64,000 nt of DNA from an uncultured Kiloniellaceae bacterium (GTDB lineage: Bacteria; Pseudomonadota; Alphaproteobacteria; Kiloniellales; Kiloniellaceae), in the NCBI GenBank assembly GCA_947493695.1, contig CANLSF010000007.1:248001-312000 (forward strand). The letters run 5' to 3'. The position numbers were made by a program, and so were the translations under genes. Below, piece by piece: positions 57,861 to 64,000 of the stretch; the stretch's first letter is position 1, and each line of letters opens with the position of its first letter. The notes beneath the pieces were generated by a model. That model was given only the letters and a program-made list of their open reading frames with translations, did not search any database and was not told the origin of the DNA.

Positions 57861-58958
57861 ATGCCCGTCTCACTGCGCCACCTGATCACCGCCCTGATCT
57901 GCCTTTTCGCGTTTGCCGTCGCCACTTCGGCGCAGATTAATCCAGCCTCCGCGCAAATTCTTCAGGGCAACGACAGCGAAAGCGCAGCGCCCACAGGTCT
58001 GCCCGGCCTCTCGCAAAGCGCAGATCAGCAAGCGGCCCCCAACGCCCTTGAGCGCTTTATCCTGCAGGTGCGGCAGAAGCAACAGGAGCTGCAGCGCGAT
58101 CTGGTCAAGGTGATCCGGGAGATGAAGAGCGACGAGACCAACAGGTCGCTCTACCTTCTGCTCTTCGCCTCCTTTATCTACGGAATTTTTCACGCGGCCG
58201 GTCCCGGGCATGGCAAGATGGTGATCTCCTCCTACCTGCTGGCCAGCGAAGATCAGCTGCGGCGCGGCATCAAGCTGACCTTCCTGTCATCAGCCGCCCA
58301 GGCGGTTTCAGCAATTCTACTGGTCGGCGTCCTTGCCATCGCGCTTGATCTCTCGCGCCTCGAAGTCACCAGCCAAACCAGAACGCTGGAGATCGCCAGC
58401 TACATTCTGGTGGTCGGGATTGGCCTCTGGATGCTCAACGGCGCCGTCCGCGGCAAGGGCTGCGGCCACGACCATGGGCACGGCGGACACACGCACGCGG
58501 ACCATAGTCACCATGATCACGCGGATCACGGTCACGCCGGTCACAGTTGCGGGGGCCACCACCACGCAGAGCATGCGCACGCCACTCACGAACCTTCCCC
58601 GGATGCAGCGAAGCAGGTTACGGGAACCGGCCTGCGCCAGTACCTGGGCATAATTCTCGCGGTCGGTATTCGTCCCTGCAGCGGCGCGGTGATTGTCTTG
58701 CTCTTCACCCTGGCACAGGGATTGTTGCTGGCCGGTGTCGCGGCAACCTTTGCGATGGCCTTGGGCACCGCAATCACGGTCGCCACGCTCGCCATTCTCA
58801 GCGTGACATCCCGTAAGGTCGCCCTGCGCATGGCCCATAAGGACTCCCCCTGGCAGCGCCGGGTTCAAATCGGCATGTCGGTTGCGGGTTCGCTTCTGGT
58901 CATTGCGACCGGCGCGATTCTTCTGATCGCAACCCTGGATCAGACGACTCTGCTCTAA
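57861..58958 (+). CDS. NicO-family nickel/cobalt transporter with His-rich loop
   Basis: This 365-residue protein has an N-terminal signal/anchor, a polar stretch, and six membrane helices of the NicO (RcnA/NixA-like) family: 'FIYGIFHAAGPGHGKMVISS', 'LASEDQLRRGIKLTFLSSAA' and 'LGIILAVGIRPCSGAVIVLL'. Residues about 198-245 form a His-rich loop with more than 15 His and two Cys (starting 'GCGHDHGHGGHTHADH'), a clear metal-binding segment. Efflux or uptake of Ni, Co or Zn is plausible; direction and ion are not decided by sequence. It forms a pair with the DUF1007 gene. Confidence 0.87.
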   Translation: MPVSLRHLITALICLFAFAVATSAQINPASAQILQGNDSESAAPTGLPGLSQSADQQAAPNALERFILQVRQKQQELQRDLVKVIREMKSDETNRSLYLLLFASFIYGIFHAAGPGHGKMVISSYLLASEDQLRRGIKLTFLSSAAQAVSAILLVGVLAIALDLSRLEVTSQTRTLEIASYILVVGIGLWMLNGAVRGKGCGHDHGHGGHTHADHSHHDHADHGHAGHSCGGHHHAEHAHATHEPSPDAAKQVTGTGLRQYLGIILAVGIRPCSGAVIVLLFTLAQGLLLAGVAATFAMALGTAITVATLAILSVTSRKVALRMAHKDSPWQRRVQIGMSVAGSLLVIATGAILLIATLDQTTLL

Positions 58959-59160
58959 AGAGAGCGCATCCCCAGACCGGCACACGCGCTTGTGAGAGAC
59001 ATTAAAATGTGAGGCAAATCAGGATGTAACAGGATCCTGATCATCGAAAACACAGCCATTGCCTCCCGTCCCTGCCGCGCAGCTAAAGGAAAACAGCCCT
59101 TATCGCGGCAAAATCCTCTATCCTTTGGGTAACCCGATCCAATGTCCCGAAGGTCACTAT

Positions 59161-59988
59161 ATGCGGACAGTATTTCTGCGCAGCCTCCTTCCCTTCACTG
59201 CTCTCGCTTGGCTTTTTTTCGGGCCGTCTCTTTCATCAAAAGCAATCGCGGAGAACGTTGCGTTGGAATTGGTCCTCGCGATCGATGTCTCCTCCAGCGT
59301 GAATGAAAGCGAATATGACCTGCAGATGTCCGGGTTCGCCGAAGCCTTTCGGCACCCAGCCGTCGTCACGGTGATCGAGAGCCTCGGCAGTAAGGGCATG
59401 GTGGTGACCCTGGTACAGTGGTCAGGCGCGGAAACCTATGTACAGGCCATCGACTGGACGCGAATCAAAGATCGCGCGTCATCAGAAGCCTTTGCGGATC
59501 AGGTCCAGAACGCACCCAGATTGATTGAGGGAGGTGCCACCGCCATTGGCGACGCCATGCTGTTTGCCAGAGCTCTCATAGAACTCAATGGCTTTACCGG
59601 CACCAAGAGAACCGTCGATGTCTCCGGCGACGGCGTCGCCAACCAGGGCAAACAACCCGCCGTGGCGCGAGCCCTGCTGAACGCCGATAACATTACAGTA
59701 AACGGTCTGGCGATCCTGAACGAGGAGCCAAGGCTCGGCGCATACTACAAGGCGGGCGTGGTCGGCGGCCCCAACGCCTTTCTGGTTACGGCAAGCGATT
59801 TTGAGGACTTTGCCCGCGCTATCAGGATCAAATTAATCACGGAAATCGATGGACCGCTGATCTCACGAAATCTGGACGGCATTGAATTTGTCGGCGATCA
59901 GAGAGAGCACGCGCTGGCCAGCCACCCGCCTGTTACGGAAACATCAGAGCTGAAGGAAAGCAAACCCCATGCACGTCGTTATTTTTGA
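59161..59988 (+). CDS. DUF1194 secreted protein, VWA-like
   Basis: This 275-residue protein has a signal peptide (about residues 1-27) followed by a DUF1194 domain resembling a von Willebrand A fold, with the MIDAS-like 'LVLAIDVSSSVNESEYDLQM' (DxSxS) and later 'GGATAIGDAMLFARALIEL' and 'RTVDVSGDGVANQG' (a DxSxDG element). Metal-dependent protein binding in the periplasm is inferred. The ATG at 59161 has AAGG upstream and opens the signal peptide; the frame runs to 59059. Its end overlaps the next gene by 20 bases. Confidence 0.85.
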   Translation: MRTVFLRSLLPFTALAWLFFGPSLSSKAIAENVALELVLAIDVSSSVNESEYDLQMSGFAEAFRHPAVVTVIESLGSKGMVVTLVQWSGAETYVQAIDWTRIKDRASSEAFADQVQNAPRLIEGGATAIGDAMLFARALIELNGFTGTKRTVDVSGDGVANQGKQPAVARALLNADNITVNGLAILNEEPRLGAYYKAGVVGGPNAFLVTASDFEDFARAIRIKLITEIDGPLISRNLDGIEFVGDQREHALASHPPVTETSELKESKPHARRYF

Positions 59989-60319
59989 ACTCGAGCCGAA
60001 AGCGGGATCCCGCGAAGATTATCTGGGCATTGCCGCCAGCCTGCGCGACGAGCTCGAAAAGGTTGATGGCTTTCTCTCTGTCGAGCGTTTTTCCAGCCTG
60101 ACGACCGAGGGGAAACTCCTTTCCGTGTCCTTTTGGCGGGATGCCGACGCAGTGGCGGCGTGGCGGCAGGAACAGCATCATCGCAAGGCACAAGCCAGGG
60201 GTCGCGGCGAACTCTTCGCCGACTACCGGCTGACGGTCGCCCAGGTCGAACGGCAGTATGGACTGCATGACAGAGCCCAGGCCCCATCACGTGATGAGGC
60301 GCCATCAGTGGAGCAATAA
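59969..60319 (+). CDS. Antibiotic biosynthesis monooxygenase-fold protein
   Basis: This 116-residue protein has the ABM ferredoxin-like fold: 'MHVVIFELEPKAGSREDYLG', 'LEKVDGFLSVERFSSLTTEG', 'LLSVSFWRDADAVAAWRQEQ', 'HHRKAQARGRGELFADYRL'. Members include cofactor-free monooxygenases and haem-degrading enzymes; the Trp and His of the last block are the usual pocket residues, but no reaction can be assigned. An AAGGAAAG site inside the end of the DUF1194 gene precedes the ATG, so translation is coupled. Confidence 0.82.
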   Translation: MHVVIFELEPKAGSREDYLGIAASLRDELEKVDGFLSVERFSSLTTEGKLLSVSFWRDADAVAAWRQEQHHRKAQARGRGELFADYRLTVAQVERQYGLHDRAQAPSRDEAPSVEQ

Positions 60320-60348
60320 CTCACTCACCTTTTCGGGGGAGCAAGCAG

Positions 60349-60789
60349 ATGAAATTCAGGCCTCTTCAAAAAAGCTTTTCTATCGCCGTGCTGTTGCTCT
60401 TTCTGCCTGCCACTCATGCCTGGTCGAGTGGTCTTTCCGTCCCTGCAGATGTCATCGCGATCTACCAGAGCAACACGGTTCTGGTCGACGCCTATCCCTG
60501 GCCCGGCATGACCCTGCGGGTCGTGGTGCGCCTGGCGAGCATTGATGTGCCCCGCACGCCCGGTCAGTGTCAGTCGGAATCCAAGCGGGCGGCGGCAGCA
60601 CGGCGCTTCACGGAACGGCAGATCGGCAGCCTGATCTCGTTGAACGGCGTACGCGAAGGAGATGATGCGGGTTCGGTCCGTGCGAACATCACAACGCAGG
60701 AAGGGATGGATCTGGCGCAGATGCTGATCGAATCCAACTTCGCCCGCCCTCATGACGGGGGAGAATCGCAGGGCTGGTGCAGGAATTAG
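60349..60789 (+). CDS. Secreted SNase-like (thermonuclease fold) protein
   Basis: This 146-residue protein has a signal peptide (about residues 1-26, ending 'HAWSSG') and a compact domain resembling the staphylococcal nuclease fold: 'TLRVVVRLASIDVPRTPGQC', 'SKRAAAARRFTERQIG' and 'GMDLAQMLIESNFARPHDGG'. The usual catalytic Arg/Glu pattern is only partly present ('RLASIDVPRTPGQCQSE'), so nuclease activity is uncertain. A GGGGGAG site precedes the ATG. It is 29 bp after the ABM gene and convergent with a LysR gene. Confidence 0.7.
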   Translation: MKFRPLQKSFSIAVLLLFLPATHAWSSGLSVPADVIAIYQSNTVLVDAYPWPGMTLRVVVRLASIDVPRTPGQCQSESKRAAAARRFTERQIGSLISLNGVREGDDAGSVRANITTQEGMDLAQMLIESNFARPHDGGESQGWCRN

Positions 60790-60801
60790 TGTGGTGGAAC
60801 A

Positions 60802-61713
60802 CTAGTTCCTGGTTTCCTTACGTTTCAGATTTTCGGCAGCCGCTTCGGCGAGCAGAAACGCCCTGAAGGCCTGAACCTTGGGCTTCCTGATCGCGTCCGG
60901 CGGCATCACAAGATAGTAGCCGATATTAGACTCTAGAGAGAGTTCGAAGGGACGCACCAACCTGCCAGAGGCCAGATCGTCACCAATCAGGGCGATGCGC
61001 CCCAACGCGACACCGCGACCACCTGCGACCGCCTCGATCATCACGGAAGCATCATCGATCGTCGTTCCCCGGTGTGGATCGACATCCTCAACACCCGCGA
61101 GCGTCAGCCAGGACACCCAGGCTTCATAGTTTTCCTCGTGCAGCAGATTATGATGTTTCAGATCTGCAGGTGTGCGCAGCGGGTTCGGACCCTTCAACAG
61201 GGCGGGACTGCACACTGGCGCCATATCGATGTCGACCAGAAACTCCGACGTAACGCCGGGCCAGGAGCCCCCACCCGCCCGGACCGCAACATCGATTTCG
61301 TCAACAATGAAATCGACCAGCTGCAAGGAGTGGTGAAGCCGCAAATCGATCTCCGGATGCAGCTTCCAGAAGCGTTCCAGGCGCTTCACCAGCCATTTGG
61401 ACGAAAACGCAGGCGTGAGCGAAACCGACAGGTTCATATCGTCGGCGCCGCGCTGCAAGTCGCGGATCGTCGCCGCGATCCGGTCAAAGGACTCGCTCAG
61501 CACCGGCAGGAGCTTTTGTCCCTCTTCGGTCAAGAGCAGCTTTCTGGTCAGCCTGTGAAAGAGCTTGAAGCCAAGCTGCTCCTCCAGGGATTTCACCTGA
61601 TGGCTGACCGCGGCCTGGGTCACATTCAATTCCCTGGCCGCCTCGGTGAAACTAAGACTGCGGGCGCCCGCTTCAAAGGAACGCAAGGCGTTTAACGGAG
61701 GAAGTCGGCGCAT
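60802..61713 (-). CDS. LysR-type regulator, GcvA-like
   Basis: This 303-residue regulator has an N-terminal winged helix-turn-helix (residues 5-65: 'PPLNALRSFEAGARSLSFTE', 'ELNVTQAAVSHQVKSLEEQL') and a periplasmic-binding-like effector domain. The pattern is that of GcvA and similar regulators. The target gene is not obvious: the divergent side holds only a doubtful small frame and a secreted protein, while the genes behind it face the other way. Confidence 0.88.
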   Translation of the reverse strand: MRRLPPLNALRSFEAGARSLSFTEAARELNVTQAAVSHQVKSLEEQLGFKLFHRLTRKLLLTEEGQKLLPVLSESFDRIAATIRDLQRGADDMNLSVSLTPAFSSKWLVKRLERFWKLHPEIDLRLHHSLQLVDFIVDEIDVAVRAGGGSWPGVTSEFLVDIDMAPVCSPALLKGPNPLRTPADLKHHNLLHEENYEAWVSWLTLAGVEDVDPHRGTTIDDASVMIEAVAGGRGVALGRIALIGDDLASGRLVRPFELSLESNIGYYLVMPPDAIRKPKVQAFRAFLLAEAAAENLKRKETRN

Positions 61714-61839
61714 ATCACTTTCGATTCATAAAATAGTTTTTCTAATCTATATATGAAGAAAGATCGTTTGTCGAAAACTGCCACAGCACACAAATAATAA
61801 CACTCAAAGGAATTGAAACGGGATTTTTTACGATCCCCC

Positions 61840-62085
61840 ATGAATAAGGATTATTATATCGTGGATCTAATTTTTCGCGGTGTCTCGCACGCCGCCGGGG
61901 TCGAAATACCGTCGGGAAAACACCTGCCGTGGGAGAAGATTGAGCGGAAATCAACTCGATTTGACGGGGGTGTCACACGCATGGGAGCAAAATCGCGGAA
62001 GCTTCTTCAGCCCTTCATCAGCAAGAGTCTCGGTTTTCTCGGTCACCGCCTGATCCGCGCCTCGGAAGCGTTGGCATCACATTGA
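61840..62085 (+). CDS. Doubtful small frame
   Basis: An 81-residue frame starts with ATG at 61840 with a poor ribosome site; a TTG lies upstream at 61813 and a better-spaced ATG at 61981, behind GGGGGT, would encode 34 basic residues ending 'HRLIRASEALASH'. No family is recognised. It lies divergent to the LysR gene. It may be non-coding. Confidence 0.22.
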   Translation: MNKDYYIVDLIFRGVSHAAGVEIPSGKHLPWEKIERKSTRFDGGVTRMGAKSRKLLQPFISKSLGFLGHRLIRASEALASH

Positions 62086-62188
62086 CGGAGCGAACATCCG
62101 GTTCCCGAACCGCCTTTTTAACAATTCCTGGTCGTGCTATTACCGATCCAATTCAATGACTGGCTAAATTGCTTTGGAGGAACAGGTA

Positions 62189-62893
62189 GTGCATTCGGCG
62201 TGTAACCTCAGACGACTTTTAGTAGGTTTTTTCGCTCTCTTTTCATTTTCCCTCACCGGCGTTGCAGCAGATGCCGCAGACATCGCAGACTATTTACCCA
62301 ACAACAGTGTGATTCATGGGCGCGTCATGGCAACTGCAGTTCCGCAGGAAGTCGATTCTCTGACGCAGAAGTTTCAGGCCGCGATGCAAAACGACCTTGA
62401 ATGGTTCCAAGCCTTTTTTGCTGAAAACGGTAAGGTACATCCCATTCCGTATCACCCGAGGATTGGCCTTACGGAAGTAGAATTTCGGCGCTATCTGGAA
62501 CTCGTCGCGGACCTAAAATGGCAAAAAATTGGCGCAATCACCTTAACGATCAAGCATCTCAAGAACGGTGGCATTCAGTTACTCTCAGAGGGGGACACCA
62601 GCCCTTTAAATGAAATACGCATATTCCCAGGCAAAGGCTTTGTGGAAACCAGTTATGGTAATCTCAACGAGTTTTCGGAAGTCAGTAGTAGTAATCCCGA
62701 CGGAGCAATCGGCCGCTGGTCCGGGGCACAATGGAAGAAATCTGAAAGAGTAAATGACAAGTTGGTTGCCGTGAAGCTCGCCATTGGCAAACGGACGGAT
62801 CATGGCGACGGCATCATCTACTATGACGTTAAGGATTTTACGCACGGCGTTGGCGAGAACTATAGCTACGTTGTGCTTTACCCATTGCAGTAA
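62189..62893 (+). CDS. Secreted protein of unknown function
   Basis: This 234-residue protein starts with GTG at 62189 behind a strong GGAGGAA site six bases away; an in-frame TTG at 62174 is unlikely. A signal peptide spans about residues 1-30 ('LLVGFFALFSFSLTGVAADA'). The mature part begins 'ADYLPNNSVIHGRVMATAVP' and contains 'LTEVEFRRYLELVADLKWQK' and 'GENYSYVVLYPLQ' at its end. I do not recognise the family. Its codon use and base composition are more AT-rich than those of the neighbouring genes, which may point to acquisition. Confidence 0.7.
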   Translation: MHSACNLRRLLVGFFALFSFSLTGVAADAADIADYLPNNSVIHGRVMATAVPQEVDSLTQKFQAAMQNDLEWFQAFFAENGKVHPIPYHPRIGLTEVEFRRYLELVADLKWQKIGAITLTIKHLKNGGIQLLSEGDTSPLNEIRIFPGKGFVETSYGNLNEFSEVSSSNPDGAIGRWSGAQWKKSERVNDKLVAVKLAIGKRTDHGDGIIYYDVKDFTHGVGENYSYVVLYPLQ

Positions 62894-62987
62894 AACCTAC
62901 GCCGCATCGTCGGAGAGTCTTCTCTCAGGTGACCACGCTTCAGACACCCTTGCTAATTACAGGGGGCGCTCAAAATGCTGGCCTTAC

Positions 62988-63692
62988 TTACTTCCTTTCC
63001 CCCAGCCAGTTATCCAGAAAGCCGCCGAGCCAGTCTTCCAGTGGCGCGTCATGCTGCCGACTGTCAGCGTTCTGCCGCTCGGCTGAATGGGCGCCGGGTT
63101 CGGCCAGCATATGTGCGGCATCGGTAATCCAGCGCTGAGAGATCTCTGTCGTCACCTCAGGGTGGAACTGTATTCCGTAAATCTTCTCGCTCAGACGATA
63201 AGCCTGATTGGGAAAGACCGATCCAGTGGCCAGCAGTTCGGCACCGCCGGGCAACTCGAAACCTTCCTTGTGCCATTGATAAACGTGCATCGGGGCGTTG
63301 AGAAAGCCGTTCGCGGCCGCGGTCGGCTTAATCTCGACATAGCCGATTTCATGCGTCCTTTCCGGATGCATGGACACCTTTGCCCCCAGGCTTTTGGCCA
63401 GCAATTGTGCACCGAGACATATCCCAAGATAGGGCTTTTCAGCCGCAACCCAGCGCCCGACCCAGTCGATCTCCTCGGCTATATAGGGCGCAGAATCTCC
63501 ATCGTTCGCACTTTCCGGACCGCCATAAACGACCGCCGCGGCAACATCCGACAGTTTTGAAGGGTCAGGCAACGCATCGCCACGACCGGGAGAAATCCAC
63601 TGAATCTCAAAGCCACGCTCCGAAATCATACGCGACGCCCGATCGTCACGCTTACCGACGGGATGATCGATCAGAATTACTTTTCGCGGCAC
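62988..63692 (-). CDS. Class I glutamine amidotransferase-like protein
   Basis: This 234-residue protein has the GATase fold with nucleophile Cys92 in 'YLGICLGAQLLAKSLGA' and the His177/Glu179 pair in 'IYGIQFHPEVT', so the triad is complete. It resembles stand-alone GMP-synthase-like amidotransferases, whose acceptors may be gamma-glutamyl compounds; the substrate is not predictable. It starts with GTG at 63692, six bases after GGAG. The C-terminal tail (about 205-234) is polar. Confidence 0.85.
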   Translation of the reverse strand: MPRKVILIDHPVGKRDDRASRMISERGFEIQWISPGRGDALPDPSKLSDVAAAVVYGGPESANDGDSAPYIAEEIDWVGRWVAAEKPYLGICLGAQLLAKSLGAKVSMHPERTHEIGYVEIKPTAAANGFLNAPMHVYQWHKEGFELPGGAELLATGSVFPNQAYRLSEKIYGIQFHPEVTTEISQRWITDAAHMLAEPGAHSAERQNADSRQHDAPLEDWLGGFLDNWLGERK

Positions 63693-63780
63693 TCACTTCT
63701 CCCCAGAACTCTGCGCACAGACCCAAAGATTTAGGGTGTCACTGGCAAAAGGCCAATGCCAGAGGGATTTCATCGTCGGA

Positions 63781-64000
63781 TCAGGTTTTCGGTCGGGCCG
63801 CCAGAAAAGCGCGCATATGAAAGGCGGCCTGCTCCGGCTGATAGCGAAAGTCCGTGCCCACAGGACAGGCCCGTCGCGCCCGGCAACCGAGCGCAATACA
63901 ATCCTCGCCCTCGGGCTGCGCAATATGAGCCGCACAGACCGGCACGTCATAGCTCTGGCTGGAAAAAGCCGATACCGGACAGGCGGAGAGACAGGGCTGG
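63781..64000 (-). CDS. 4Fe-4S ferredoxin-like protein, partial (N-terminus beyond window)
   Basis: The minus strand is open from the right edge to a TGA at 63781, giving 73 codons with a cysteine-rich sequence: 'CLSACPVSAFSSQSYDVPVC', 'EGEDCIALGCRARRACPVGT', then 'YQPEQAAFHMRAFLAARPKT' at the end. The CxxxCP and CxxxxCxxxxxCP spacing indicates iron-sulfur cluster ligands. To my recollection this C-terminal pattern is that of a conserved alphaproteobacterial ferredoxin-like protein; the rest lies off the window. It is upstream of the GATase gene on the same strand, 88 bp away. Confidence 0.75.
   Translation of the reverse strand, partial: QPCLSACPVSAFSSQSYDVPVCAAHIAQPEGEDCIALGCRARRACPVGTDFRYQPEQAAFHMRAFLAARPKT

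Noticed and set aside
63693-63950. 85-codon minus frame near the right edge
   Set aside because: A different minus frame reaching the window edge shows iron-sulfur cysteine motifs and is clearly the real gene.

Overview
The window looks like chromosomal DNA of a motile, heterotrophic alphaproteobacterium, probably a marine or saline member of the Rhodospirillales/Kiloniellales type. This is inferred from gene content: an alphaproteobacterial choline system (choXWV plus betI-betB-betA), a betaine-homocysteine methyltransferase, a short-chain-fatty-acid type XRE regulator beside a Na+/solute symporter and acetyl-CoA synthetase, a HutC-controlled histidine pathway and many chemoreceptors. I saw no rRNA, tRNA, CRISPR array, insertion sequence or phage gene. 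Genes are dense. Both window edges cut a gene: a LysR regulator on the left and an iron-sulfur protein on the right.

Layout. 1-3.8 kb: LysR (partial), a divergent SHMT-like PLP enzyme, hutG and hutC. 4.0-8.2 kb: a DUF4173 membrane protein, LemA and two tandem DUF3137 proteins. 8.3-14.7 kb: a PAS protein translationally coupled to a soluble chemoreceptor (a split Aer), a soluble double-PAS chemoreceptor and a membrane chemoreceptor, all on the minus strand. 15.3-21.6 kb: a five-gene branched-chain-type ABC transporter and hutU. 21.7-27.9 kb: an SSS symporter, a ScfR-like regulator carrying a histidine-kinase H-box, a 33-residue membrane peptide and acs. 28.0-33.2 kb: two more large membrane chemoreceptors. 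33.5-37.9 kb: bmt, cytochrome P460, a HAD phosphatase and a flavoprotein monooxygenase. 38.0-46.0 kb: choVWX (minus strand) facing betI-betB-betA-HIT (plus strand). 46.1-54.4 kb: psuG, a fasciclin protein, a lipid-modification operon (FAD oxidoreductase, DUF1365, CFA-type methyltransferase), a PAS protein and an SDR. 54.9-64 kb: a Tat-exported PhoX phosphatase, a DUF1007/NicO metal exporter pair, DUF1194, a monooxygenase-fold protein, an SNase-like protein, LysR, a secreted unknown, a GATase and a ferredoxin-like fragment.

How the genes work together. Three near-identical palindromes with core TGTATATACA or close to it lie upstream of hutG/hutC, the ABC transporter and hutU. They join these into one likely HutC regulon, although about 11 kb of unrelated genes separates the halves, and they suggest that the transporter imports histidine or urocanate. 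Choline import (choXWV), oxidation to betaine (betA, betB) and betaine use as methyl donor (bmt) form a second module, with a BetI-type palindrome in the divergent control region. A third module is short-chain fatty acid use: symporter, regulator and acs, with shared TTACAAA-type repeats in the two control regions. Five chemoreceptors in the first 33 kb lie beside these uptake systems, but no che genes are present.
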